Assembly (NCBI RefSeq): GCF_036010665.1
Contig: NZ_CP108581.1
Span: 1,022,001-1,086,000, forward strand
Direction of reading: 5' to 3'
Length of the DNA stretch: 64,000 nt
Source of the DNA: Microbispora sp. NBC_01189
Lineage (GTDB): Bacteria > Actinomycetota > Actinomycetes > Streptosporangiales > Streptosporangiaceae
This document shows positions 41,677 to 49,793 of this stretch, piece by piece. Within the stretch, counting starts at the first letter, position 1, and every line of letters starts with the position of its first letter. The notes beneath the pieces were generated by a model. The model ran no database searches. It saw nothing but the letters and a program-made list of their open reading frames with translations, and was not told the DNA's origin. The position numbers were made by a program, and so were the translations under genes.

Positions 41677-42570
41677 GTGCCTTTCACCGTGACCGGCGTT
41701 CCGCACCTGCCGGACGGCTTCGCCGACACCTTCACCAGCCGCACCGTCGACGTGGGCGGGCTCACCCTGCACGCCGTGACCGGCGGGACCGGCCCGGCGC
41801 TGTTGCTGCTCCCCGCGTGGCCGCAGTTCTGGTACGGCTGGCGTCTGGTGATGCCCGCCCTCGCCGAGCACTTCACGGTCGTCGCCGCCGACGTACGCGG
41901 GGTCGGAGCCAGCGACAAGCCGGCCACCGGCTACGACACGGCCACCCTCGCGGGGGACATGGCCGCCCTGATGACCGGCCTCGGCCACGAGCGCTTCGCC
42001 GTCGCCGGCCACGACCTCGGCATGATCGTCGGGTACGCGCTCGCCGCCGGCCATCGCGACCGGGTCACCCGGCTCGCCGTCGCGGAAGCGATCCTGCCGG
42101 GGCTCTCCCCGATGCCGCCGCTGCTGATGGAACCGGCCCTGAACGAGTACCTCTGGCACTTCGCATTCAATCGTCTGCGGGACGTCAACGAGCGGATGGT
42201 GGCCGGGCGGGAGGAGATCTATTTCGGGCACCAGTTCGCCTCGAAGGCGGCCACCCCGGACGCGATTCCGCCGCATGCGGTGGAGGTCTACGTCGACGCG
42301 CTGCGCGATCCGGCGGCGCTGCACGCGAGCTTCGAGTTCTACCGGGCCGGAGAGGGAGTGGCCCAGATCGCCGCCCTGGCGGCGGCGGGGCCGCTGACCA
42401 TCCCGGTGCTGGCCGCCGGCGGCGAGCGGGCCTCGGGCGAGGCGGTCGAGCAGGTCATGCGGAAGGTCGCCGTCGACGTGACCGGGGTGGCGGCGCCGGG
42501 CGCGGGCCACTTCCTCCCGGAGGAGGCCCCGGAGTGGACCGCCCGCACTCTCATCGGCTTCTTCGGCTGA
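41677..42570 (+). CDS. Alpha/beta hydrolase, epoxide-hydrolase-like
   Basis: A 297-residue soluble enzyme. It has LLLLPAWPQFWYGWRLVMPALAE with an oxyanion-type HGxP-equivalent, ADVRGVGASDKPATGYDT, and the nucleophile elbow VAGHDLGMIVGY, in which Asp is the nucleophile as in epoxide hydrolases and haloalkane dehalogenases. The C-terminal GAGHFLPEEAPEW holds the catalytic His. The lid region is typical of small-substrate members. It is the first gene of an operon under the divergent TetR. The natural substrate is unknown. Confidence 0.9.
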   Translation: MPFTVTGVPHLPDGFADTFTSRTVDVGGLTLHAVTGGTGPALLLLPAWPQFWYGWRLVMPALAEHFTVVAADVRGVGASDKPATGYDTATLAGDMAALMTGLGHERFAVAGHDLGMIVGYALAAGHRDRVTRLAVAEAILPGLSPMPPLLMEPALNEYLWHFAFNRLRDVNERMVAGREEIYFGHQFASKAATPDAIPPHAVEVYVDALRDPAALHASFEFYRAGEGVAQIAALAAAGPLTIPVLAAGGERASGEAVEQVMRKVAVDVTGVAAPGAGHFLPEEAPEWTARTLIGFFG

Positions 42571-42590
42571 ACGGAAAGGGACGGACAGTG

Positions 42591-43469
42591 ATGCGGGACA
42601 GCGTCGAGGTGGGCGGCAGGCCGCGTACGTACACCGTGGTGGGGCCGACGGACGGCAAGCCTTCGCGGGATCTGGTTCTCGTCTTCCACGGGTCGCGGCA
42701 GACCGGAGCGAAGCACCGGAGGTTCACCGGGAAGGCGTTCGACGCGCTGGCGGACGGCGGCGCGGCGGTGGTCGTCTACCTGGACGGCCACAAGGGAAAC
42801 TGGAACGACGCGCGCCGGGCGAGCCGGTTTCCGGCCCGCAGGGAGAACGTCGACGACGTCGGCTTCACCCGCGCGGTGATCAGGAAGCTGGTGGCGAGCC
42901 ACCGGATCGACCCCGGACGGGTGTTCGCGATCGGCTACTCCAACGGCGGGCAGATGGCGATGCGCCTGGCCCACGAGGCGCCGGAACTGATCGCGGGGGC
43001 AGCGGTGCTCGCGGCGACCATGCCGGCGCCGGAGAACTTCCTGGTGGCCGACGCGCCGTCCGTGCCGATGCCGGTGCTGCTGGTCCACGGTACGAAGGAC
43101 CCCATCGTCGGCTACGCGGGCGGCGAGCCGAGCTGGTGGGTGCGGAAGCTGTTCAAGATCGGCGGGCGGAGCCTGTCAGCGCCGGAGACCGCGGCCTACT
43201 TCGCGGCCCGCAACGGCATCACCGGCAGGCCGGTCAGCAGGACGCTGCCGAAGCGGGCGGGCTCGGCCGGCGGGACGTCCGCCGAGCGCACCGACTACCG
43301 GCAGCAGGGCCGGCCGCCGGTGACGCTGCTCACGGTGCACGGCGGCGGGCACACCATCCCCGGCCCCCGCAGGGCGCCCGCCATCGTCGGCAGGACGAAC
43401 CAGGACGTGAACACCGCCGATTTGGTCGCGGAGCTCTTCGAGATACCGATCCGACCTGCGAAGAGATGA
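42591..43469 (+). CDS. LpqC/PHB-depolymerase-like esterase
   Basis: A 292-residue alpha/beta esterase. It has VLVFHGSRQTGAKHRRFTGKAFD, the elbow FAIGYSNGGQMAMRLA with the nucleophile Ser, LLVHGTKDPIVGY with the acidic residue and VHGGGHTIPGP with His, matching the LpqC/feruloyl esterase/PHB depolymerase family. There is no signal peptide, so it is a cytoplasmic enzyme. It begins 20 bases after the epoxide-hydrolase-like gene with AAAGGGAC ahead and is probably co-regulated by TetR. ATG 42591 directly follows a GTG that could also initiate. Confidence 0.9.
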   Translation: MRDSVEVGGRPRTYTVVGPTDGKPSRDLVLVFHGSRQTGAKHRRFTGKAFDALADGGAAVVVYLDGHKGNWNDARRASRFPARRENVDDVGFTRAVIRKLVASHRIDPGRVFAIGYSNGGQMAMRLAHEAPELIAGAAVLAATMPAPENFLVADAPSVPMPVLLVHGTKDPIVGYAGGEPSWWVRKLFKIGGRSLSAPETAAYFAARNGITGRPVSRTLPKRAGSAGGTSAERTDYRQQGRPPVTLLTVHGGGHTIPGPRRAPAIVGRTNQDVNTADLVAELFEIPIRPAKR

Positions 43470-43753
43470 GTATGATCCCGGGTATGAGCGGAGACAGGAA
43501 AGCGCGGATCACCATCACCGTGGACCCCGACGTGCTGGAGTACGCCGAGCACCTCGTCGCCACCGGCAAGGCCACCAGCGTGGCCGCCGTCTTCAACGAC
43601 GTGATCGCGGAAAAGCGCATCGCCGACCAGCGAGCACTCGCCCTGCTGCGCGAACGCGCCCGGCAGGCCGACCCGGCGCGGGTGGCCCGCATGATGCGGC
43701 ACGTGAACCGTCAGCTCGCCGAGCACGGGTTCCCGGCGGCACCGGGTGAGTGA
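43466..43753 (+). CDS. Antitoxin-like small protein of a toxin-antitoxin pair
   Basis: A 95-residue protein with a ribbon-helix-helix-like N-terminus (RKARITITVDPDVLEYAEHLVATGKATSVAAVFNDVIAEK) and a helical, basic C-terminus that would bind the toxin. The ATG overlaps the esterase stop (ATGA); ATGs at 43472 and 43484 are in frame, and the last gives MSGDRKAR as the N-terminus of the domain. It directly precedes a PIN-domain gene. This is the order and size of a VapB-type antitoxin, although the pair is not identical to classical VapBC. Confidence 0.78.
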   Translation: MSMIPGMSGDRKARITITVDPDVLEYAEHLVATGKATSVAAVFNDVIAEKRIADQRALALLRERARQADPARVARMMRHVNRQLAEHGFPAAPGE

Positions 43754-43770
43754 CTTCGGGTGAGTGACTT
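43743..43770 (+). repeat. 14-bp direct duplication at the antitoxin-toxin junction
   Basis: CGGGTGAGTGACTT occurs twice head to tail (43743-43756 and 43757-43770). The first copy carries the antitoxin stop, the second the GTG start of the toxin gene. A recent slippage duplication would have moved the toxin start 14 bases away from the stop. Confidence 0.85.
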
Positions 43771-44191
43771 CGCCCCCACGCCGTACATCCTCGACACAAG
43801 TGTCCTGTCCACTGTCGTCCGCGGAGACGCCGACCTGATCGGCCTCCTACAGGGCTTCGACCGGGCGGGCCAGCCTCTCGTCGTCCCCGCTCTGGCCGCC
43901 GCGGGGGCGCTCCTCGACGGCCGCGGATCGCCGGATGCCCAGGCTCTGCTCACCGGCCTGGCCGCGTTCGAGCACGCCCTCGTCGCTCCGCTGGAGGGCA
44001 TCGCCCAATCCGCCAAGCTCGTCGACACGATCGCCGTCACCGGGCTCGACGTCTACGACGCGCACGCCGCGGCCATCGCCGACGTGTCGGTCTGCCCCAT
44101 CCTCACCCTGCGCGGCGACAAATGGCACCAGCCGTCTCGCGCCCTGGACAACCCCCTGCATGTGATCGAGATCGCCGACCCCGAGGAGTAG
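43760..44191 (+). CDS. PIN-domain protein, toxin of a VapC-like pair
   Basis: A 143-residue PIN-domain candidate ribonuclease. It has an N-terminal ILDTSVL with the first catalytic Asp, an internal acidic stretch (EHALVAPLEG) and DVYDAHAAAIADVS followed by LTLRGDKW, which supply the remaining acidic residues of the metal site. Toxins of this type cut tRNA or rRNA and are neutralised by the co-encoded antitoxin. The GTG start is 6 bases after the antitoxin stop, within a duplicated 14-bp element. The fold call is moderately sure; target unknown. Confidence 0.75.
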   Translation: MSDFAPTPYILDTSVLSTVVRGDADLIGLLQGFDRAGQPLVVPALAAAGALLDGRGSPDAQALLTGLAAFEHALVAPLEGIAQSAKLVDTIAVTGLDVYDAHAAAIADVSVCPILTLRGDKWHQPSRALDNPLHVIEIADPEE

Positions 44192-44237
44192 TGCCGGACC
44201 CTGCTGAGGGCGCACCCGGGGTGAGTCGCCGCCCGTC

Positions 44238-44579
44238 CTACGTGGGGCGGTGTGCGGGGGCCGAGGAGAGGACGGCGTCCAGTAGGGCGGGGAAGCGCTC
44301 GTCGACCTCCGCCTTGCGCAGGGTGACGATCCGCTGCCGACCGGCCGGCTCGTTGCGGATCAGCCCGGCTTCGCGCAGCGTCTTCAGGTGATGAGAGAAG
44401 GTCGACTTGGGCACGCCGGGCTCCGTCGCCTGGCACTGCGCCACCGTCAGCGGCCCCTGCGCCGCGAGCTGCCGTACGAGGTCGAGCCGGGCCGGGTCGC
44501 TGAGCGCGAAAAGGACGGCGGGAAGCCCGACGTCCGTCAGCTCGGGATGCGGGAGCCGGCGCGTTGTGGCGTTGCTCAC
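44238..44579 (-). CDS. ArsR-family winged-helix repressor
   Basis: A 113-residue regulator with the wHTH core VLFALSDPARLDLVRQLAAQGPLTVAQCQ, VPKSTFSHHLKTLREAGLIRNEPAGRQRIVTLR. There are no CxC metal motifs at the usual ArsR/SmtB positions, so the signal is probably not a metal bound at alpha3N. It is divergent from an MFS exporter and likely controls it through the inverted repeats at 44592-44643. Confidence 0.93.
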   Translation of the reverse strand: MSNATTRRLPHPELTDVGLPAVLFALSDPARLDLVRQLAAQGPLTVAQCQATEPGVPKSTFSHHLKTLREAGLIRNEPAGRQRIVTLRKAEVDERFPALLDAVLSSAPAHRPT

Positions 44580-44591
44580 AGTTCGACCTTC

Positions 44592-44643
44592 TTGGAACTA
44601 TCGGCGTGACGGTGTGGTTCCAACGGTTCGATACAAGTCGAAC
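44592..44643. promoter_or_regulatory. Inverted repeats between arsR and the MFS exporter
   Basis: GTTCGA-TACAAG-TCGAAC (44626-44643) is a perfect 6-6-6 palindrome ending 22 bases before the exporter ATG. TTGGAAC (44592-44598) and GTTCCAA (44617-44623) form a second inverted repeat around an 18-base spacer. A third GTTCGA half site is at 44581. All fit the size of ArsR-type operators. Confidence 0.6.
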
Positions 44644-44665
44644 AGTAGGCAGGTTGGAGCCCACG

Positions 44666-45916
44666 ATGACAAGTCTGCTGCACGGATCACCATCCCTCGG
44701 CACCCCGGCGCCGGAACGCCGCCGCCTTCCGGTGCTGCCGCGCACGGCGGCCTTCTGGCTGGTCGCGGGCATCACCGCGATCCTGCTGGCCGCCTCCAGC
44801 GCGCCGAGCCCCCTCTACCCCGTGTACCAGGCCGAGTTCGGCTTCAACGCCCTCACACTGACGGCGATCTTCTCCGTCTACGTGCTGGCGTTGCTGGTCA
44901 GCCTGCTGACCGTGGGACGGCTCTCCGACTTTCTCGGCCGCCGCCCGGTCCTCGCCGCCTCGCTGGTCGTCGAAGCGGCCGCGATGGCCGTCTTCCTCGG
45001 CGCGCACGGCGTCGCCGCCCTCTTCGCCGCCCGGGTCGTCCAGGGCCTGGCGACCGGCGCCGCGGTGGGGGTGGTCGGCGCGTACCTGCTCGACCTGCAA
45101 CCGGACGACGGCTCGCGGCTGGGCTCGCTCGTCAACGGCGCGGCGGCCACCGGAGGCCTCGGCCTCGGCACGATCGGGAGCGGCGTCCTGATCCAGTACG
45201 CCCCGCAGCCGACCCGGCTGATCTTCGTGATCCTCACCGCGGCGTTCGCCGTCCTCGCCGCCGCGACGGCGGTGCTGCCGGAGACGGTCACGCGGACGCC
45301 CGGCGCGGTGGCCGCGCTGCGCCCGAAGGTGTCCGTTCCCGCGCCGGCGAGGAGCGCGTTCCTGCGCGCGGCGCCCGTCCTGGTCTCCACCTGGATGCTC
45401 GGCGGGCTGATCCTCTCCGTCGGGGGCTCGCTGCTCGCCACGGTGTTCGGCGAGCGCGACCACGCGGTGACCGGCCTCGTGCTCGGCGCGCTCGCCGCGT
45501 CCTCGGCACTCGCGTCCGTACTGCTCAGGCGGCACACCCCGGAGCGCATGCAGCGAGAGGGCACGCTGCTGCTCCTCCTCGGCACGATCCTGCTGGTCGC
45601 CGCCGTGGCGTCGTCCTCGCTGAGCGTCTTCGTCGCGGCGGCGGTCGTCGCCGGCGTCGGATGGGGGCCGGCCTACCTGGGCGCCTTCCGGATGGTCAGC
45701 CAGCTCGCCGCGCCGCACGAGCGGGCCGCGCTGATCTCGGCGATATACGTGGTCAGCTACCTGGCCTTCAGCATCCCGGCGCTGATCGCGGGGGTGGCCA
45801 TCACCACGCAGGGCCTGCGGGGAACGTCGCTGGTCTACGGCGTCGTGGTCGCCCTCGTGGTCGCCGGCACCCTCGTCTACGAGGCGCGAAGCCGGCGCCG
45901 CCCGGCCGCCACGTGA
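44666..45916 (+). CDS. Major facilitator superfamily exporter
   Basis: A 416-residue inner-membrane transporter with about 12 hydrophobic helices (for example LVAGITAILLAASSAP, LTAIFSVYVLALLVSLLTVGRLSDFLGRRP). The loop 2-3 motif GRLSDFLGRRPVL is the MFS signature with acidic and basic residues intact. Related proteins export drugs or sugars by proton antiport. ATG 44666 has GGAG 8 bases ahead. It is under the divergent ArsR repressor; substrate unknown. Confidence 0.92.
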   Translation: MTSLLHGSPSLGTPAPERRRLPVLPRTAAFWLVAGITAILLAASSAPSPLYPVYQAEFGFNALTLTAIFSVYVLALLVSLLTVGRLSDFLGRRPVLAASLVVEAAAMAVFLGAHGVAALFAARVVQGLATGAAVGVVGAYLLDLQPDDGSRLGSLVNGAAATGGLGLGTIGSGVLIQYAPQPTRLIFVILTAAFAVLAAATAVLPETVTRTPGAVAALRPKVSVPAPARSAFLRAAPVLVSTWMLGGLILSVGGSLLATVFGERDHAVTGLVLGALAASSALASVLLRRHTPERMQREGTLLLLLGTILLVAAVASSSLSVFVAAAVVAGVGWGPAYLGAFRMVSQLAAPHERAALISAIYVVSYLAFSIPALIAGVAITTQGLRGTSLVYGVVVALVVAGTLVYEARSRRRPAAT

Positions 45917-45965
45917 CGGCCGGCCCGCCGGAACCGCTGTAACCGCCCGTACGGCGGCGCCACAC

Positions 45966-45971
45966 TAAGAT
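45966..45971 (+). promoter_or_regulatory. -10 element for a leaderless gene
   Basis: TAAGAT ends 8 bases before GTG 45980 and no ribosome-binding site is present, so transcription probably starts at or within two bases of the start codon. Confidence 0.4.
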
Positions 45972-45979
45972 CGCGTTCC

Positions 45980-47755
45980 GTGCCTTCGGACGGTTTGTGG
46001 CGGATCCTCAGGATCGGAACAGTAGGCCTGTTCGTCGCGGCGGTGGGCGCGGGCCTGGTGGCCGGCGAGTCCTGGCTCTGGGTGGCCGTCGAATGGTCGC
46101 CGCCGGCCTACGCGAGGTTCTACTCGATCGGCGGGTTCGACGCCGCGGCGACCGCGGGCCTGCTCATGGCCGCCCTGGTGAAGGCGGCGCTCCTGTGGTT
46201 GATCCTGCGCACCCCCGTGCCGGGAGCACTGGACCGCGGGGAGAAGGCGCTGCGCCGGCTGCTGTATCTGGCGGTGGCGTACGACCTCGTGCTGTGGAAT
46301 CCGATCGAGATGTTCCCCGGCGCGGCCGGCGCGGCGTTCCAGCTCGCGCTGTGGGCCGCGATCGACGTCCTCTACCTGCTGGTCATCCGCTGGCGGTCCC
46401 GCGTGCTGCGGGCGGCGGCCGGAGCGGTCTTCGCGGTCGAGCTGGCCGGGATGGCCGGCGACCTGCTCGGCGAACTCGGCCTCCCAGGGCTCGGGCCGGG
46501 CGGTGTCGCCGGACTGGTCCTGATGCTGGGCGGCGTGGCGGCGGCCGTCGTCACGGTCGCCGGGCAGCGGCGCGACGGCCGGTGGAGCCGCGGCACGCAG
46601 GCCGCCGGATGGCTGTCGGCGGGCGTCTGCGCACTGGTGGTCCGGTTGAACTTCGTCTCCGGAGGGATCTCCGGCGGCACTTCGGCGATGCCGGTGATGA
46701 TGGACGCGGTGGGGCTCGTCAGCATCGTGTGGATGGCGGCGACCGCCCGTGAGATGCCCGCCGACGGCCGCCCGGCGGACCTTTCGCCCGCGCGGCGGCG
46801 CGCGATCCGCGTCGCCGTGGTGGCCGTGGTCACGCTGCCGATCATCGCACTGATCCACCCGGAGCAGACCCCGCACCTCACCTACACCGGCGGGTCGACC
46901 GACTGCTACGACCGGCCCAGCTTCGGCGACCTGAAACCCGCCGAGCGCGACGCCACCTTCCTGTGCCTGGCGCGGAGCACACAGGGCGGAGCCCCGCCCA
47001 TGTTCCCCGACAGCCTGTCGGACCAGCAGATCCTCGCGTACGGGCGAGCGCTGTGCCGTACGCGGGACCGCGACGAGCGGAAGGCGATTCTGACCCGGGC
47101 CGGGAGCGCGCGGTCCGCCTGGGGCCCGGACCCGTGGGACCTCGTCTACGTCTGCCCGGAGATCATCGGCGTGACCCAGCCCGAGCTGCTGCGGTCGACC
47201 GCGGAGACGGAGGCGGCGGAAGCCTCCTACGTCGCCGAGCAGAACGCGAAGTGCCGCGACCCGTGGCCCCGGACGAAGGGTGTCGTCCAGGCCACGGCCA
47301 CCTACTTCCTGTTCGTCGACGGGGATCCCGGCTATCTGGTCCACGACCCCGACGACGAGGCGGCCGACGAGGCGGCGGAGCGGGCGACGGACAAGGCCTA
47401 CCACGACAGCGCCCTCCTCGGGGTGGCCGGCAGCGCGGTGCTCGTCGGGCACCTCGACGACGTCTCTGATCTGTGCCTCACCGTGAAGGCCTTCCGCACC
47501 GCGCCGCCGCGGCGGACGGCCGGGTGGGACCAGGTCACCGAGGTGCCGATCGTCAGCCGCGGCGGCACGCTCACCGTGCCGGAGATGGGCGAGGGCGGAG
47601 AGGTGGGCGCGGGCGCCCCGATGCCGAACCTGGCGATCGCGGGGAAGGGCCGCTACCGGCTCCGCGTCTATGTGCGGGCCGGGGACGCGGGCGAGGAGCA
47701 CCTGGTCGTCGTGTTCCCGGGCGCGTCGAGGAAGCGGCTCAGACTGAAGCGGTGA
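45980..47755 (+). CDS. Polytopic membrane protein with a cysteine-rich extracytoplasmic domain, function unknown
   Basis: A 591-residue protein. About eight hydrophobic helices occupy residues 10-300. The C-terminal about 290 residues are soluble, probably outside, with at least seven cysteines in spaced motifs (TDCYDRP, TFLCLARS, ALCRTRD, VYVCPEI, AKCRDPW, DLCLTVK), suggesting disulfide bonding. Their DUF732-like segment LSDQQILAYGRALCR is typical of actinobacterial surface proteins. No enzyme motif is seen. Its GTG start appears leaderless. It stands alone between the exporter and the GntR gene. Confidence 0.78.
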   Translation: MPSDGLWRILRIGTVGLFVAAVGAGLVAGESWLWVAVEWSPPAYARFYSIGGFDAAATAGLLMAALVKAALLWLILRTPVPGALDRGEKALRRLLYLAVAYDLVLWNPIEMFPGAAGAAFQLALWAAIDVLYLLVIRWRSRVLRAAAGAVFAVELAGMAGDLLGELGLPGLGPGGVAGLVLMLGGVAAAVVTVAGQRRDGRWSRGTQAAGWLSAGVCALVVRLNFVSGGISGGTSAMPVMMDAVGLVSIVWMAATAREMPADGRPADLSPARRRAIRVAVVAVVTLPIIALIHPEQTPHLTYTGGSTDCYDRPSFGDLKPAERDATFLCLARSTQGGAPPMFPDSLSDQQILAYGRALCRTRDRDERKAILTRAGSARSAWGPDPWDLVYVCPEIIGVTQPELLRSTAETEAAEASYVAEQNAKCRDPWPRTKGVVQATATYFLFVDGDPGYLVHDPDDEAADEAAERATDKAYHDSALLGVAGSAVLVGHLDDVSDLCLTVKAFRTAPPRRTAGWDQVTEVPIVSRGGTLTVPEMGEGGEVGAGAPMPNLAIAGKGRYRLRVYVRAGDAGEEHLVVVFPGASRKRLRLKR

Positions 47756-47785
47756 GCGGACCTGCCACACGACCTTCGGAGCGGG

Positions 47786-48523
47786 TCAGTCGCCGGCGCG
47801 GCGGACGAGGGGGTTGGCGGCGGTGGAGTTGCGGATGCTGAAGGTGACGCTGCCGGCGCGGTAGCGGTCGTCGGAGCACTCGACGGGACGGCCCTCCTGG
47901 CTGGTGGTGGTGCGGCGCTGGCGCAGCAGGGGGCTGCCGCGGCGGACGCCGAGCAGCCGGGCGTCCCCGGCCCCGGCGGCCACCGCGTCGATCAGGTGCT
48001 CGCCGTACGCGAAGACCAGCCCGACCGACTCGTACAGCTCCTGGGTCACCGACTCGCACTCCGGGTCGAGCCGCTCCACTGCGGGGGCGATCCAGCCGGC
48101 GTAGACGGTGTGCTCGACCAGCACGGGCTCGCCGTCGAGGCGGCGCAGCCGCCGCACGTAGAGCACCTCCTCCCCCGGCTCCACCGACAGCCGTACGGCC
48201 TCGGAGGGCGCACAGGGGCGGCGGCGGGAGACCAGCACGCTCCCGCTGGCGCGGTAGCCCATGGACCGCGCCCACTGGGCGAAGCTGTGCAGTTCGGTGA
48301 AGCTCTGGCTGCGCTCGCTGCCCAGCACGATGCGCCGCGCGCCCTGCCGGGACCCGACCAGCCCCTCGGCGGCCAGCAGGGCGGCCGCCTGGCGTACGGT
48401 TCCCCGCGAGGCGGAGTAACGCAGGGCCAGGTCGGCCTCCGAGGGAAGCCTGCCGCCGATCGGATAGTCTCCCCGCACGATGGCGTCCCGCAGGTCACCG
48501 GCGATGTGTTCATAACGGGCCAT
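47786..48523 (-). CDS. GntR-family regulator of HutC type (UTRA domain)
   Basis: A 245-residue regulator. The GntR wHTH is at residues 1-75 (YEHIAGDLRDAIVRGDYPIGGRLPSEADLALRYSASRGTVRQAAALLAAEGL), followed by a UTRA ligand domain (residues about 85-235, YVRRLRRLDGEPVLVEHTVY, SDDRYRAGSVTFSIRN). UTRA regulators respond to a small ligand from the pathway they control. It is divergent from an ABC importer operon, the arrangement expected of its repressor, and palindromes lie between them. Confidence 0.94.
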   Translation of the reverse strand: MARYEHIAGDLRDAIVRGDYPIGGRLPSEADLALRYSASRGTVRQAAALLAAEGLVGSRQGARRIVLGSERSQSFTELHSFAQWARSMGYRASGSVLVSRRRPCAPSEAVRLSVEPGEEVLYVRRLRRLDGEPVLVEHTVYAGWIAPAVERLDPECESVTQELYESVGLVFAYGEHLIDAVAAGAGDARLLGVRRGSPLLRQRRTTTSQEGRPVECSDDRYRAGSVTFSIRNSTAANPLVRRAGD

Positions 48524-48580
48524 CGTGCTGAGCCCTTCCGTTCACGTGACCGACATCGATGTGCGACGTACTTAGTCTGG

Positions 48581-48618
48581 CTTGTTTGTACAAGTTCGCC
48601 TACGTTCGTTGCACGAAC
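48581..48618. promoter_or_regulatory. Candidate GntR operators before the ABC importer
   Basis: CTTGT-TTGT-ACAAG (48581-48594) includes the 8-bp palindrome TTGTACAA, close to known HutC-class GntR sites. A second palindrome GTTCG-TTGCA-CGAAC is at 48604-48618. Both lie in the 111-base gap between the regulator and the TTG start of the binding protein. Confidence 0.5.
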
Positions 48619-48634
48619 CCTATGGGAGGGACTC

Positions 48635-49789
48635 TTGTCCGCACGCACCGCCGGTCTTGTGGCCGCGCTCGCAATAACCACCTCGGTGATCGCGGCCTGC
48701 GGGGCCGCCCCCACGACCACCGCCGGCGGCGGTTCGGAGTCCGGTGACTCCAAGGCCGCCTCCGCGACCTCGGCCCAGGACCTCGGCGGCCTGGACACGC
48801 TCGTCGACGCCGCCAAGAAGGAGGGGCAGCTCAACACCATCGCGCTGCCGCCCGACTGGGCCAACTACGGCGAGATCATCAAGGCCTTCGAGGCGAAGTA
48901 CGGCATCAAGGTCGTCAACGACAACCCGGACGGCTCCAGCCAGGACGAGATCAACGCGGTCAAGACGCTGAAGGGCCAGGGCCGCGCCCCCGACGTGCTC
49001 GACCTCGGTAGCGCCTTCGCGCTGAGCGGCGCGCAGGAGGGCCTGTTCGCGCCGTACAAGGTGCAGAGCTGGGACAAGATCCCCGACGGGCAGAAGGAGC
49101 CCGGCGGCGCCTGGTACTACGACTACGGCGGCTACGTCTCCATCGGCTGCGACGCCAAGCGGGTCACGACCTGCCCGGAGACGTTCGCCGACCTGCTCAA
49201 GCCGGAGTACAAGGGCAAGGTCGCGCTGAACGGCGACCCGACCAAGGCGGGCGCGGCCTTCGCCGGCGTGTACGCCGCCTCACTCGCCAACCAGGGCTCC
49301 TTCGACGACATCCAGCCCGGCATCGACTTCTTCAAGAAGCTCAAGCAGAACGGCAACTTCAATCCCGTCGAGGCCACCCCCGCCACGGTCGAGAAGGGCG
49401 AGACCCCGATCACCATCGACTGGGACTACCTGCAGGCGAGCTACGCCAAGGAGTTCTCGTCCAAGGGCGTGGACTGGAAGATCGCCATCCCCTCCGACGG
49501 CCAGTACGCGAACTTCTACTCCCAGGCGATCAACAAGTGGGCGCCGCACCCCGCCGCCGCCCGCCTGTGGCAGGAGTTCCTCTACAGCGCAGAGGGCCAG
49601 AACCTGTGGCTGAAGGGCTACGCCCGGCCGGTGCTGCTGCCCTCCATGCAGCAGGACGGCAGCGCCGACGCGGCCCTGGTCGCCCAGCTCCCCAAGGTCG
49701 AGGGCACCCCTGCCTTCCCCACGCCGGACCAGGTCACCAAGGCCAAGGAGGTCCTGGCGAGCGGGTGGGGCGCGGCGGTCTCCGGCTGA
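48635..49789 (+). CDS. ABC importer substrate-binding lipoprotein
   Basis: A 384-residue protein with a lipoprotein signal (LVAALAITTSVIAACG, lipobox IAAC), a Thr/Gly/Ser linker and a family-1 extracellular solute-binding fold (WANYGEIIKAFEAKYGIKVV, DGSSQDEINAVK, VSIGCDAKRVTTCPETFADLLKPEYKGKVAL). It resembles Fe3+/spermidine/phosphonate-type binding proteins. The TTG start at 48635 is preceded by GGGAGGG at 6 bases and gives a normal signal peptide. It is the first gene of a four-gene importer plus a HAD phosphatase, so a phosphorylated ligand is plausible. Confidence 0.9.
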   Translation: MSARTAGLVAALAITTSVIAACGAAPTTTAGGGSESGDSKAASATSAQDLGGLDTLVDAAKKEGQLNTIALPPDWANYGEIIKAFEAKYGIKVVNDNPDGSSQDEINAVKTLKGQGRAPDVLDLGSAFALSGAQEGLFAPYKVQSWDKIPDGQKEPGGAWYYDYGGYVSIGCDAKRVTTCPETFADLLKPEYKGKVALNGDPTKAGAAFAGVYAASLANQGSFDDIQPGIDFFKKLKQNGNFNPVEATPATVEKGETPITIDWDYLQASYAKEFSSKGVDWKIAIPSDGQYANFYSQAINKWAPHPAAARLWQEFLYSAEGQNLWLKGYARPVLLPSMQQDGSADAALVAQLPKVEGTPAFPTPDQVTKAKEVLASGWGAAVSG

Positions 49790-49793
49790 CGTC

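Noticed and set aside
48604-48618. SOS box in front of the ABC importer
   Set aside because: The site reads GTTCG-N5-CGAAC, i.e. the arms are in the opposite order to GAAC-N4-GTTC, so it is not a LexA box.
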